Below, in pieces: positions 38,670-47,669 of a stretch of DNA of 64,000 nucleotides (position 1 is the first letter of the stretch; every line of letters begins with the position of its first letter). The notes beneath the pieces were generated by a model that was not told where the DNA came from, made no database searches, and was given only the letters and a program-made list of their open reading frames with translations. The stretch lies in NCBI RefSeq assembly GCF_001425005.1, contig NZ_LMDB01000012.1:62001-126000 (forward strand), read 5' to 3'. The stretch comes from Duganella sp. Root336D2. Lineage in GTDB: Bacteria; Pseudomonadota; Gammaproteobacteria; Burkholderiales; Burkholderiaceae_D. Made by a program: the position numbers and the translations under genes.

Positions 38670-39259
38670 GCCGCCTCCCGCCGTGCCAGCAGGTAGCGCA
38701 ATTGCGCCTTCACTTCCGGCCATTCGCCGCGCACGATGCTGTACATGACCGTGTCGCGCACGGTGCCATCGCGGCGCACAGCGTGGTGGCGGATCACGCC
38801 GTCCTTCTTCGCGCCCAGGCGTTCGATGGCGGCCTGCGAGGCGTGATTGAAGTTATCGGTGCGGAAGCCGGCCACGGCGCAGCCCAGCGTTTCGAAGGCG
38901 TGCGTCAGGAGCAGCAGCTTGCAGCTGGTGTTGACATGGGTGCGCTGCACGCTGCGGCGGTACCAGGTGTAGCCGATTTCAATGCGGTCGATGGCGGGCA
39001 CAATGTCGTGGTAGCTGGTGGTGCCCAGTACCTGGCCGCTGGCCGTGTCAACCACGGCGAAGGCGAGGCGGGACGGGCGCATTTCCAGCGCGGCGGCGAT
39101 GTAGGCTTCCACCTTGTCCGGTTCCGGCACGGAGGTGATGCGCAGCTTCCACAGCTCGCCATCCTGGGCGGCTTCGCGCAGGGCGGCGGCATGTTGCGGG
39201 CCGAGCGGCTCCAGGCGCAGGCCGTTGGCTTCCAGCGTGACCGGGGCTGGTGCGTCCAT
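38663..39259 (-). CDS. GNAT family N-acetyltransferase (RimJ/RimL-like)
   Basis: A 198-residue acetyltransferase. The order of strands and helices, IEIGYTWYRRSVQRTHVNT (acetyl-CoA loop region) and FRTDNFNHASQAAIERLG (the Asn/Ser-rich C-terminal motif), match the RimJ/RimL-like GNATs, which acetylate protein N-termini or small amines. It is inserted between moxR and the VWA gene with overlaps on both sides (four and seven bases), so it is surely part of that operon; its link to the MoxR-VWA function is unknown. Confidence 0.85.
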   Translation of the reverse strand: MDAPAPVTLEANGLRLEPLGPQHAAALREAAQDGELWKLRITSVPEPDKVEAYIAAALEMRPSRLAFAVVDTASGQVLGTTSYHDIVPAIDRIEIGYTWYRRSVQRTHVNTSCKLLLLTHAFETLGCAVAGFRTDNFNHASQAAIERLGAKKDGVIRHHAVRRDGTVRDTVMYSIVRGEWPEVKAQLRYLLARREAAC

Positions 39260-40113
39260 CAGCGGTTGGTCCTTGACATGAATACCAGGCGTTCGAACAG
39301 GCTCACGTCCTGCTCGTTCTTCAGCAGGGCGCCGTGCAGCGGCGGCACGGCGGCTTTCTGGTCCTTGCCGCGCAAAACTTCGGGCGGAATGTCTTCTGCC
39401 ATCAGGAGCTTCAGCCAGTCGAGGAATTCGCTGGTCGAAGGCTTCTTCTTCAGGCCCGGCACGTCGCGCACTTCGTAAAAGGTTTGCAGCGCGGTAGCCA
39501 GCAGGTCCTGCTTCAGGTGCGGGTAGTGGACTTTGACGATGGCTTCCATCGTGTCCTTGTCCGGGAACTTGATGTAGTGGAAGAAGCAGCGGCGCAGGAA
39601 GGCGTCCGGCAGCTCCTTTTCGTTATTCGAGGTGATGATGACCAGCGGCCGGTGCTTGGCGGTCACCATTTCGCGCGTCTCGTAGACGTAGAACTCCATG
39701 CGGTCCAGTTCGCGCAGCAGGTCGTTCGGGAATTCGATGTCGGCCTTGTCGATCTCGTCGATCAGCAGTACCACCGGTTCCGGCGCGGTGAAGGCTTGCC
39801 ACAGCACGCCTTTGACGATGTAGTTGTGGATGTCGCGCACGCGCTCATCGCCCAGTTGGGAGTCGCGCAGGCGCGATACGGCGTCGTATTCGTACAGGCC
39901 CTGCTGAGCCTTGGTGGTGGATTTGATATGCCACTGCATCAGCGGCATATCGAGTGCGGCAGCGACTTCTTCGGCCAGCATGGTCTTGCCGGTGCCCGGC
40001 TCGCCTTTGATCAGCAAGGGGCGCTGCAGGGTCAGGGCGGCGTTGACGGCCAGTTTCAGGTCACTGGTGGCGACGTAGTTGTCGGAACCTTCAAATCGTT
40101 GCGGTGCGTGCAT
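39259..40113 (-). CDS. MoxR family AAA+ ATPase
   Basis: A 284-residue AAA+ ATPase. Walker A GEPGTGKT (37-44), Walker B VVLLIDEIDKAD (about 115-126), sensor 1 ITSNNEKELPD and arginine finger region RRCFF. MoxR ATPases act as chaperones with VWA partners, here encoded two genes downstream. ATG 40113 was preferred over GTG 40140, as it has a GGAAG site and gives a family-like N-terminus. A run of ten G lies 57 bases upstream. Confidence 0.92.
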   Translation of the reverse strand: MHAPQRFEGSDNYVATSDLKLAVNAALTLQRPLLIKGEPGTGKTMLAEEVAAALDMPLMQWHIKSTTKAQQGLYEYDAVSRLRDSQLGDERVRDIHNYIVKGVLWQAFTAPEPVVLLIDEIDKADIEFPNDLLRELDRMEFYVYETREMVTAKHRPLVIITSNNEKELPDAFLRRCFFHYIKFPDKDTMEAIVKVHYPHLKQDLLATALQTFYEVRDVPGLKKKPSTSEFLDWLKLLMAEDIPPEVLRGKDQKAAVPPLHGALLKNEQDVSLFERLVFMSRTNR

Positions 40114-40511
40114 ATATAAACTTCCGGAAGAGGATATCACCGGAAGTATATGCCAGAGCCGCTTTCGGAGGGGGGGGGGCGGTGCGGGAATGTTTGATGC
40201 AAATGAAATAACGTCTATTTATTGCATTGCAAGTTATTTAATCGTCAATATAAATGTTTTGAATATATCGATATTGCCGGCAGCGGGTTTTCATGAAAAT
40301 AGTGCATGGTCTCGGTTTTCCGATGGGCGGCATTCTTCATCTATCTTCGTCAAACGTTGGCCAATTGCTGCTAAATATCGGAACACGTCGAAGAATTGCT
40401 AAAATCCCGGTTCCAGCCCGGAGTAAATCAGGATTTTTTGCGATATACTTTGCAATATTTCCATAAGGCAATCATTTATTTGACTGCTGATATTCCATAA
40501 AAAGGTTGGGC
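40114..40511. other. 398-bp AT-rich divergent intergenic region
   Basis: No gene seen. The left end (40114-40190) is GC-rich and holds the G tract. From about 40195 to 40500 the base composition falls well below that of the flanks, with many A/T runs and small direct repeats. It must contain the promoters of moxR (leftward) and of the ImpA-like protease (rightward); I cannot fix hexamers with confidence. Confidence 0.5.
40170..40179. repeat. Homopolymer of ten G
   Basis: Ten consecutive G between moxR (start 40113) and the ImpA-like gene (40512). Such tracts are prone to slippage and may alter promoter spacing. Confidence 0.9.
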
Positions 40512-43439
40512 GTGAAAAAAAACTTTCTCCATTTGATCCCTGTGGCCGGCTTGTACCTGGTCCTTGCCGGTTGTGGCGGCGGCGGCTCCACAGAGGGCGG
40601 CAATTCGTCCGGCAGTATTGGTCCATCGGCCGGCCAGCCTGCGACGCCGGGCAGCCAGCCTGGCACCCCGCCGGGCGGCCAGCCTGGCACTCCGCCGGGC
40701 GACCAGACAGGACCGCTGACCGGCGTCAGCGCCGCGCTGGTGGGGGGCGATGCCCAATACGCCAGCACCGAGGAAGTCATGCAGGCCGCGCTGACACTGA
40801 TTTCGGGCCAGGCGGCCAAGTACGGTGAAGTCAAGCAGGCCCTCTTCAAACTCAACCCGGACGGCACCCGCAGCAGTTCCAGCGTCGGCCTGATCGACTG
40901 GGACCCAAGCCAGGATTCCTCGATCTTTGGCGTGAAGGACAGCTCGCGCAACCACGTCATCCTGCCATCCAACTGGAACTACGGCAGCAAGTCGGGTGGC
41001 AGCAATGCGACCCTGGCGGTTGCGGGCTTTACCTTGGATGGCAAGGCGCGCTATTCCGCTTTCGGCGGCAATCCGCTGGGCGTGCCGGGCAATGCAAACA
41101 TGGACCAGTTCATGCTCAATGTCGTGTCCTGGCTGACTGCGCGTACCGACCTGGCCAACCTGAAAGTCGTTAGCGCCCATCTTCCCGGCACTGAAACCTA
41201 CTGGTTCCCGCATGAGAAAAAAGTGCGCGACTGGTTCTTTGCCAAGTCTCCCACCGCCACCGTCAATGGCCTGGCGGCCGGCGCAACACAGAAAGACAAT
41301 GTGTGCGACGGCGCGGCGCTGGCCGGCTGCCTGCAGAACGCTGACCTGCTGGTGATTGGCCGCGAGCAGGGGCCGGGCGCTTACGACGGCGCGGCTGTCA
41401 TGCAAGCAGTGAGCGATGCCCAGAAGCGCGGCATTCCAGTGCTGTACCTGCACCACTATCGCGACGACGACGACCTGTCGGCCCGCATGCTGAATTACTT
41501 TGGCCTCAGCCAGCAAACCAACTACTGGGCGCGCCAGGGCCAGTTGTCGTTCGATCCCGCGGCCTTGCCTGCCGTTTCGCCGCAGCTGTCGAAATTCCAG
41601 GCGCTGCTCAATCGCCTGAACAAGAATAGCTTCAGCACTAGCTGGAGCGGATGCACCAAGGACGGCCGCATTGACTGCTCGAAAGACAGCGCTTACATGG
41701 CCGAATTCGGCAATCCGGTAAGCGATGTGCAGGAGATGATCCAGAGCCTGGACGACCCCGATGCTCCGCTGTTTGCGCAAGCCGGCTACCAGATGGAGAA
41801 GCTGCTGGTCCTGCTGGGCGACAAGTACCGTGCGGCCCTGTCGTACCCGATGACCAGGACGGACAACCGCCAGGACTTTTTCCGCGGCCTGTTCTCCGAC
41901 ATGACGGTGATGAACAACCGCAGCTTCACCAGCGTGGCGAAGAACCTGGGCAACTTCTCGGATATGTTCCCGGCTGCTACCCCGACCATTTCCAGCACTG
42001 TCACCACGGGCCTGCCGGCCAGCGGCAGCAAGCAATACATGACGGGCCTGTACGTCATGCCCGGCACCAAAGTGACGCTGACCCGAACCGACGGCGGCGG
42101 CAACTCGGTACGTTTCGGTGTGAACATGTTGCGCGACACCACCCGCATCTTCAACACCTATGACCGTCCATCGCAAATCAGCTCGCAACGCTTCGCGCTG
42201 AAAGCAAACAAGCCGGTGACGATCACCAGCCCGTACGGCGGCCCGTTGATCCTGTTCATCGATGCACCGAAGGCAGGCGAGCAGTCGGTCAGCGTGAAGG
42301 TGGACGGCGTGATCACGCATCCGGTCCTGCGCGACGCCTACGACGCGGTACAAGTGGCGAACTTCCGGGATGCCGTCAATACCACGCCAACCAGTTGGGT
42401 CGCCTTTACCACCGACACCCTGACGGTTCAGTCGCAGAAGGACAAGTTCAAGCAGACCATCGCCAACTACCAGGGCAATATGTCGCGACTGGCGGACTAC
42501 ACGTTCAAGTACACCATCAAGGATACCTACGAGCTGGCCGGCTTCAACGCATCGAGCGGCTTCCTTGGCCTGGCGCCAAGCGCCAAGGCCAAGTGCGACA
42601 GCCTGGGTTGGGATTGCACCGGCACGCAGCATCGCCGCGACACCATGCAGAACGTGATCGTTGATGCGCATGCGGCGTGCGGCAATGGCTGCTCGGGCAA
42701 TCCTTACGACCAGGATTGGCCATTCGATCCGCTTGGCTTTGGCGAATCGCACGAGATTGGCCACAATCTCCAGGTTGGCCGAATGAAGATCTACGACGAC
42801 CGCTCAACCGAGGTGTCGAACAACATCTTCCCGACACATAAGATGATCATGTTCAACCAGACGCCTGCCGGCCAGGCTGCACCGCTCAAGGTGCGCACGA
42901 ATACCGGTTCCGCCGTATTCGCGTCCATGAAGGCGGCGCTGGCTGCGGCTGATCCATTCAATGCCATGTACACGAGCACCTGGTCCGATGCGAGCTATGC
43001 GGCGAACAATTCGGCACGCATCATGTTCTATCGCCAGCTGGTGGAGTACGCGCACTACTACAACAGCAGTTACGTCGACGGCTGGGAGTTGTTCACCCTG
43101 CAGTATCTGTTGGACCGCAATATAAGCGCTAACTCGGGCAAATGGGCCAGCGTGGCAGCCAGCTATGGCTTTGGCACCTACACCAGTTACCCATCCGATA
43201 TGGACGGCAACGACTTCATGCTGATCTCGAGCTCCTTCCTGATTGGCCGCGACATGCGTCCGATGTTCAGGTTGTGGGGTATTACGGTCAGTGCCGCTGC
43301 GGAAACCCAGGTGGCGGCCTACAACTTGCCGGCGGCTGCGCAACTGTTCTTCCCGATGAATGACCTGGTCAGCTCGGGAAGCGGGGTCGGACAGCCGGTC
43401 ACCATGAACGCGGCTGCCAGCTATCCTGCCGGCTATTGA
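40512..43439 (+). CDS. ImpA-like lipoprotein metalloprotease
   Basis: A 975-residue predicted lipoprotein. The GTG at 40512 follows AAAGG and opens onto a lipobox (LAGC, Cys21) and a Gly/Pro linker with repeated GQPGTPP units (about 40-63). The central part resembles the ImpA (immunomodulating metalloprotease) family, and the zinc motif is HEIGH (747-751) in GESHEIGHNLQ. ImpA of Pseudomonas aeruginosa cuts O-glycosylated surface proteins. Here the substrate is unknown. I have not identified the third zinc ligand. No partner genes adjoin. Confidence 0.88.
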   Translation: MKKNFLHLIPVAGLYLVLAGCGGGGSTEGGNSSGSIGPSAGQPATPGSQPGTPPGGQPGTPPGDQTGPLTGVSAALVGGDAQYASTEEVMQAALTLISGQAAKYGEVKQALFKLNPDGTRSSSSVGLIDWDPSQDSSIFGVKDSSRNHVILPSNWNYGSKSGGSNATLAVAGFTLDGKARYSAFGGNPLGVPGNANMDQFMLNVVSWLTARTDLANLKVVSAHLPGTETYWFPHEKKVRDWFFAKSPTATVNGLAAGATQKDNVCDGAALAGCLQNADLLVIGREQGPGAYDGAAVMQAVSDAQKRGIPVLYLHHYRDDDDLSARMLNYFGLSQQTNYWARQGQLSFDPAALPAVSPQLSKFQALLNRLNKNSFSTSWSGCTKDGRIDCSKDSAYMAEFGNPVSDVQEMIQSLDDPDAPLFAQAGYQMEKLLVLLGDKYRAALSYPMTRTDNRQDFFRGLFSDMTVMNNRSFTSVAKNLGNFSDMFPAATPTISSTVTTGLPASGSKQYMTGLYVMPGTKVTLTRTDGGGNSVRFGVNMLRDTTRIFNTYDRPSQISSQRFALKANKPVTITSPYGGPLILFIDAPKAGEQSVSVKVDGVITHPVLRDAYDAVQVANFRDAVNTTPTSWVAFTTDTLTVQSQKDKFKQTIANYQGNMSRLADYTFKYTIKDTYELAGFNASSGFLGLAPSAKAKCDSLGWDCTGTQHRRDTMQNVIVDAHAACGNGCSGNPYDQDWPFDPLGFGESHEIGHNLQVGRMKIYDDRSTEVSNNIFPTHKMIMFNQTPAGQAAPLKVRTNTGSAVFASMKAALAAADPFNAMYTSTWSDASYAANNSARIMFYRQLVEYAHYYNSSYVDGWELFTLQYLLDRNISANSGKWASVAASYGFGTYTSYPSDMDGNDFMLISSSFLIGRDMRPMFRLWGITVSAAAETQVAAYNLPAAAQLFFPMNDLVSSGSGVGQPVTMNAAASYPAGY
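40632..40700 (+). repeat. Three imperfect 23-24 bp tandem repeats in the ImpA linker
   Basis: Copies of the pattern (g)gccagcctggcac(c/t)ccgccgggc encode the flexible Gly-Pro linker after the lipidation site; copy number could vary between strains. Confidence 0.7.
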
Positions 43440-43617
43440 GGTACAGCCGGGGCTTGTTGAAATGGCAAGCCCCGGCAAACCACAGTTCCAGGCTGTTGCT
43501 TGTTCCATCTTATGGACGATTGGCCAACTTCTAAGGTAAAATCGCAGGTTGAGGGCGCAAAGGAGCGGTTTTGTTGCGCAATGCAGTGTCCGATTTCAAC
43601 TGATTAAAGCCCACACC

Positions 43618-43938
43618 ATGAAAAAAATCTTCGCACTCCTCGCGCTGACCGCAGTTGCGCAGGCAGCCGTAGCCGCGGACATCGTCGGCGACGCCAAGAA
43701 CGCAAAAGGCAAGATCGAGATGTGCATCGGTTGCCACGCAATTCCAGGTTACAAAGCGACTTTCCCCGAAGTTTTCCAGGTGCCGATGATCGGCGGCCAA
43801 TCTGCCAAATACATTGAAAATGCGCTCAAGGGCTACCAGAAGGGTGAGCGTAAGCACCCGAGCATGAAGGGTATCGCTGTCAGCCTGTCCGACCAGGACA
43901 TCGCCGACATCGCCGCGTTCTACTCCCAGCAGAAATAA
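43618..43938 (+). CDS. Small periplasmic cytochrome c (class I)
   Basis: A 106-residue protein with a signal peptide (cleavage after AVAA, about residue 20) and one haem site CIGCH (about 38-42). The distal methionine is probably in MKGIAVSL, near the C-terminus, followed by the usual C-terminal helix (QDIADIAAFYSQQ). It is a soluble electron carrier of c553/c4-like type. A second cytochrome c gene starts 11 bases after it, so the two form a pair. Confidence 0.88.
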   Translation: MKKIFALLALTAVAQAAVAADIVGDAKNAKGKIEMCIGCHAIPGYKATFPEVFQVPMIGGQSAKYIENALKGYQKGERKHPSMKGIAVSLSDQDIADIAAFYSQQK

Positions 43939-43949
43939 GGCCCTGAACC

Positions 43950-44291
43950 ATGAAAAAACTGATTATTGCTCTGTTCTGCTCCGCAGTCTCGTTCAGCGCC
44001 CTGGCTGGCGGCAACATCGAAAATGGCAAGGCCCTGACTGAAAAATACAGCTGCGCCGCCTGCCACGGCAAGGACTACAACTCGCCGATCGACCCGAGCT
44101 ACCCTAAGCTGGCCGGCCAGCACAAGGACTACCTGCAGCACGCACTGACCGCCTACAAGCGCGGCGACGCACCGAACGGCCGCTCCAACGCAATCATGAC
44201 CGGCCAGGTCAAGCCGCTGACCAACAAGGACATCCAGGACATCGCCGCCTACCTGCACTCGCTGCCAGGTTCGCTGGTCCTGAAGCGCTGA
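43950..44291 (+). CDS. Small periplasmic cytochrome c, second of the pair
   Basis: A 113-residue monohaem cytochrome c: signal peptide (about 1-19, FSALA), haem site CAACH (about 35-39), distal Met in NAIMTGQ, C-terminal helix KDIQDIAAYLHSLPG. With its neighbour it resembles the two halves of a dihaem c4 encoded separately. A terminator follows, so the molybdoenzyme downstream is a different transcript, though it may still donate electrons here. Confidence 0.88.
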   Translation: MKKLIIALFCSAVSFSALAGGNIENGKALTEKYSCAACHGKDYNSPIDPSYPKLAGQHKDYLQHALTAYKRGDAPNGRSNAIMTGQVKPLTNKDIQDIAAYLHSLPGSLVLKR

Positions 44292-44311
44292 ACCGGCGCT
44301 GCCGGAAGAAA

Positions 44312-44335
44312 AGCCCGCCATGTGCGGGCTTTTTG
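44312..44335 (+). terminator. Rho-independent terminator after the cytochrome pair
   Basis: AGCCCGC (44312-44318), loop CATGT, GCGGGCT (44324-44330), then TTTTT. Lies 20 bases past the stop. Confidence 0.9.
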
Positions 44336-44428
44336 TATTTTTAACCCATACTTGCCGGTTTTCGTCACACCGGCAAACCGCGCATTCCTGCCGCTGCTAA
44401 GCTTTCTCCAACTTATTCGGGGGAGACA

Positions 44429-44896
44429 ATGGCTTACAAGCTCAATATCAATGGCGCCCCGCGCACGGCCGACGTCGAGGGCGATACGCCGCTGCTGTGG
44501 GTGTTGCGCGACACGCTGGGGCTGACCGGCACCAAGTACGGTTGCGGCGCCGGTGCTTGCGGCGCTTGTACTGTGCACATCGATGGGCAAGTGGTGCGCA
44601 GCTGCGTGATGCCGGTCAGCGCGGTCGGCAAGGGCAAGGTGCGCACCATCGAGGCGCTGTCGCCGGACCGCTCGCACGCTTTGCAGCAGGCCTGGATTGC
44701 GGAGCAGGTGCCGCAGTGCGGCTACTGCCAGTCGGGCATGCTGATGGCGGCCGCGGCGCTGCTGAAAACGCATCCCAAGCCGAGCGATACGCAGATCGAG
44801 GAAGCCATGACCAACCTGTGCCGCTGCGGCACTTATCCGCGCGTGCGGCGCGCAATCAGGCGAGCGGCAGGCATGCCATTGGAGGAGCCGGCATGA
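44429..44896 (+). CDS. iorA: 2Fe-2S subunit of an isoquinoline-1-oxidoreductase-like dehydrogenase
   Basis: A 155-residue electron-transfer subunit with two clusters: the plant-type site Cys39, Cys44, Cys47 and Cys59, and the helical-domain site Cys97, Cys100, Cys131 and Cys133. It is the small subunit of IorAB-type molybdenum hydroxylases. The start follows GGGGGAG. It overlaps the large subunit by ATGA. Substrate in this organism is not determinable; aldehydes or N-heterocycles are typical of the family. Confidence 0.9.
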   Translation: MAYKLNINGAPRTADVEGDTPLLWVLRDTLGLTGTKYGCGAGACGACTVHIDGQVVRSCVMPVSAVGKGKVRTIEALSPDRSHALQQAWIAEQVPQCGYCQSGMLMAAAALLKTHPKPSDTQIEEAMTNLCRCGTYPRVRRAIRRAAGMPLEEPA

Positions 44897-47064
44897 GCAA
44901 TCGTCGCGATTTCCTGAAGACGCTGGCGGCCGGCGGCTTGCTGGTTGCCGTCGGCCCCGGTGCCGTTGCTGCCGGCGCCGCCGCGCCGCCGCCGGCGACC
45001 GCGCCGGTTCCGCCGCCACCGGGGTGGGTGCGCATTGCGCCGGACGGCAGCGTCACCATCCTGTCCAACACCAGCGAGATCGGGCAGGGCACCGGCACCG
45101 CCATCGCGCAATTGCTGGCCGATGAAATGGACCTGGACTGGACAACCGTACGCATCGAGATGGCGCCGGTCGAAAAGCAGTTCATCAATCCTGGCTGGGG
45201 CGAGTACGCCACCTACGGCAGCGGCGGCGTGGCACGCCAGTTCCCGCAATTGCGCAAGGCCGGCGCCCAGGCGCGCGCCATGCTGCTGGGCGCGGCGGCA
45301 GCGAAATGGAAGGTTCCCGCCGCCGAATGCGACAGCCACGCCGGCGCCGTGCTGCACAAGCCCACCGGCCGCAGGCTGCCCTACGCCAAACTGGTGCGGC
45401 AGGCGGCAACCCAGCCTGTACCGGCCGATCCGCCATTGATGCCCAGGGAGCGCTGGCGCCATATGGGCAAGGACGTGGCCCGCCTCGACTTGCCGGCCAA
45501 GACCGATGGCAGCGCGCTGTACGGCATCGATGTGAAAGTGCCCGGCATGCTGCATGCCGCGATCCTGCAATGCCCGCACTTCGGCGGAAAGCTGGCGGCC
45601 GTCGATCCGCAGCCTGCACTGGCCAGGCGCGGCGTGAAAAAGGTGGTGCGCCTGCCCGATGCCGTGGCAGTCGTGGCCGACAGCTATTGGCGCGCGCAGC
45701 AAGCGCTCAATGCCCTCAAGCCGGAATGGGATCTTGCCGCTGCCAGCAAGCACTCCAGCGCTCCGTACCGCGCGCTGCTGCACGAGGCGGTGCAGGAAGG
45801 GGGCGAGCTGGCGGTGCCGCGCAACGGCAAGGCCGAAGACATCAGCGCCGCCCACCAGGCGGGCGCGGCCAGGGCTATCACCTGGCTGGAGCGCACCTAC
45901 ACCGTCCCGCTGCTGGCGCACGCCACGATGGAACCGATGAACGGCACCGCCAGCGTCAAGGATGGCAAGGCGGAGCTGTGGCTGCCAACGCAGGCGCAGG
46001 ACACTGCCCGCACCTTTGTATCCAAGGCGCTCGGCATGGCGCCGGAAGCGGTCACCATCCACACCACGCTCAGCGGCGGCGGCTTCGGCCGTCGTATCGA
46101 AGCCGATTTCGCAGTGCAGGCAGCCTTGATCGCCAGGGAAGCCGGCGTGCCGGTCAAGCTGCTGTGGAGCCGCGAAGAAGACATGCGCCATGGCTACCAT
46201 CGCCCGGCAGCGGTGTTGCGCCTGCGCGCGGGGCTGGACGCCGCAGGCGCGGTGACCGCCATGAGTTTGGACAGCGCAAGCGATACCTTGTTCAGCTACT
46301 CGCGCTTCGGTGCGGACAAGGAATACAGCAAGCCGTTCGACCGCAGCGCAGTCGGCGTGCTGCTCACCCGCAATTACAGCGTACCCGGCTTCGTCCACCG
46401 GACCCACACCATCGATGCCGGCGTGCCGCTGGGCTACTGGCGGTCAGTGGCGGCATCGCAGAACCTGTTTGCGACCGAGTGCTTCATGGACGAACTGGCG
46501 CGACAGGCCGGGCACGACCCGCTCGACTACCGGCGCAGCCTGATGAAGCCCGGCAGCCGCGAACGCGCCGTGCTGGACCGGCTGGAAGCGCGTTCCGGCT
46601 GGCGCGGCGTCCTGCCGGCGGGCCATCACCGCGGCATGGCCTTCACCTGGGCCAATGGCACCTATATCGGGCAGGTGGTCGAGCTGTCGGTCGATGCGGC
46701 ATCGCGCGTCAAGCTGCACCGCGTCACCACGGTGCTCGATTGCGGCATCACGCTCAACCCGCGCAATGTGCGGGGGCAGGTGGAGGGCGGCATCATTTTC
46801 GCTTTGACAGCGGCCTTCTACGGCGAGATCACGGTCAGGGATGGCGCGGTGGAGCAGTCGAACTTCACTGATTACAAGCTGTTGTCGCTGGCCGAAACCC
46901 CGGCGCTCGACGTCGCCATCGTCGACAGCAGCGAGGCCCCTGGCGGCGTCGGTGAGGAGGCGGTCGGCCCGCTGGCGCCGGCGCTGGCCAATGCCCTGTT
47001 CGCAGCGACCGGCAAACGCTTTACCGATTTGCCTTTGCTCAAAGCGGGGCTGCGCCTGCAATGA
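44893..47064 (+). CDS. iorB: Molybdopterin subunit of an isoquinoline-1-oxidoreductase-like dehydrogenase
   Basis: A 723-residue large subunit of the xanthine-dehydrogenase superfamily. It opens with a Tat-like signal ([13 protein letters not shown]) and an Ala/Pro linker, so it may act in the periplasm. Cofactor-binding stretches include [31 protein letters not shown] and, near the C-terminus, [20 protein letters not shown] with the expected catalytic Glu. ATG 44893 overlaps the small-subunit stop; the longer frame upstream is a shadow of that gene. Electrons may go to the adjacent cytochromes c; this is inference. Confidence 0.88.
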   Translation: MSNRRDFLKTLAAGGLLVAVGPGAVAAGAAAPPPATAPVPPPPGWVRIAPDGSVTILSNTSEIGQGTGTAIAQLLADEMDLDWTTVRIEMAPVEKQFINPGWGEYATYGSGGVARQFPQLRKAGAQARAMLLGAAAAKWKVPAAECDSHAGAVLHKPTGRRLPYAKLVRQAATQPVPADPPLMPRERWRHMGKDVARLDLPAKTDGSALYGIDVKVPGMLHAAILQCPHFGGKLAAVDPQPALARRGVKKVVRLPDAVAVVADSYWRAQQALNALKPEWDLAAASKHSSAPYRALLHEAVQEGGELAVPRNGKAEDISAAHQAGAARAITWLERTYTVPLLAHATMEPMNGTASVKDGKAELWLPTQAQDTARTFVSKALGMAPEAVTIHTTLSGGGFGRRIEADFAVQAALIAREAGVPVKLLWSREEDMRHGYHRPAAVLRLRAGLDAAGAVTAMSLDSASDTLFSYSRFGADKEYSKPFDRSAVGVLLTRNYSVPGFVHRTHTIDAGVPLGYWRSVAASQNLFATECFMDELARQAGHDPLDYRRSLMKPGSRERAVLDRLEARSGWRGVLPAGHHRGMAFTWANGTYIGQVVELSVDAASRVKLHRVTTVLDCGITLNPRNVRGQVEGGIIFALTAAFYGEITVRDGAVEQSNFTDYKLLSLAETPALDVAIVDSSEAPGGVGEEAVGPLAPALANALFAATGKRFTDLPLLKAGLRLQ

Positions 47065-47098
47065 TTGGATAGTTTCTATGTGGCATCCATGGTCTATG
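47065..47098 (+). promoter_or_regulatory. Promoter-like motif, copy 1 (TTGGATAGTTTC-N13-TGGTCTATG)
   Basis: Identical halves and an identical 13-base spacer recur at 47601-47634. Here the motif ends 34 bases before the ATG at 47133. The form (GGAT...GTCTA) resembles an ECF-type promoter. Confidence 0.6.
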
Positions 47099-47132
47099 CT
47101 GAAGCAAACCAAGATGCCTGGAGGAAATTAAC

Positions 47133-47579
47133 ATGGAAACTTCGACAATCTACGTCAGCCATGCGCTGCCCCAGCGGGGCTTGTTGCGGCGCGTCGACAA
47201 GGCGCTGGGCCGGGTGGGCGGGCTTCCAGCCAGCGTGCGCCAGGCCAGCCAGCATATGGTGGCGCTTGAGCTGCGCGACGATGCCTTTTGCTGGCCGTGC
47301 GTATTGCAGGGCGTGGGCAGCCGGGCCGCGCTGGCGGGGCTGGCGCTGCGGCTGGCATCGGCATTTGAGTCGAGCCACGCTATCGTCGCGCCGCACGGCG
47401 GGCCGGGTGCCGGCGCGGCGTGGGACGACTTCACGGCCGACGCGACGCTGCCCGAAATGCTGGCGCACCTGGAAACGTGCGCCGGCTCCTGCATCTATCT
47501 GCTGCCGGACGGCCACCTGGCTGCGCCGCCCGATGCCCGCCTGGCGCGCGGTTATTGCGTGTTCCGCAAGCCGGCATAA
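47133..47579 (+). CDS. Hypothetical 148-residue soluble protein
   Basis: I do not recognise this protein. It has no signal peptide or membrane segment, a basic N-terminal part (RGLLRRVDKALGRV), Ala/Gly-rich helices in the middle, and five cysteines (two in CWPC near residue 53, then C113, C118 and C141, approximately). A CxxC may be redox-active or metal-binding. The ATG has a GGAGG site eight bases upstream. It is preceded by the promoter-like motif that also precedes the next gene. Confidence 0.6.
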   Translation: METSTIYVSHALPQRGLLRRVDKALGRVGGLPASVRQASQHMVALELRDDAFCWPCVLQGVGSRAALAGLALRLASAFESSHAIVAPHGGPGAGAAWDDFTADATLPEMLAHLETCAGSCIYLLPDGHLAAPPDARLARGYCVFRKPA

Positions 47580-47600
47580 ATATTTGCTGCGTTGCGATTT

Positions 47601-47634
47601 TTGGATAGTTTCCGAGCAGAACTAGTGGTCTATG
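47601..47634 (+). promoter_or_regulatory. Promoter-like motif, copy 2
   Basis: Second TTGGATAGTTTC-N13-TGGTCTATG, ending 35 bases before the ATG at 47670, nearly the same distance as copy 1. Confidence 0.6.
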
Positions 47635-47669
47635 ATGGCCATATCAAGAAATCGCGGAGGTGCCGAAAG

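Noticed and set aside
40476-42764. 762-codon minus-strand frame opposite the ImpA-like gene
   Set aside because: Lacks motifs and ribosome site; the + strand product has signal, zinc motif and family similarity.
44497-44892. N-terminal extension of the molybdopterin subunit
   Set aside because: Out-of-frame reading of the 2Fe-2S gene; the Tat-like start at 44893 is right.
47081-47100. Sigma-54 -24/-12 promoter before the gene at 47133
   Set aside because: TGGCAT and a later GC have nearly suitable spacing, but the second copy of the motif at 47601 lacks it, so the shared element is something else.
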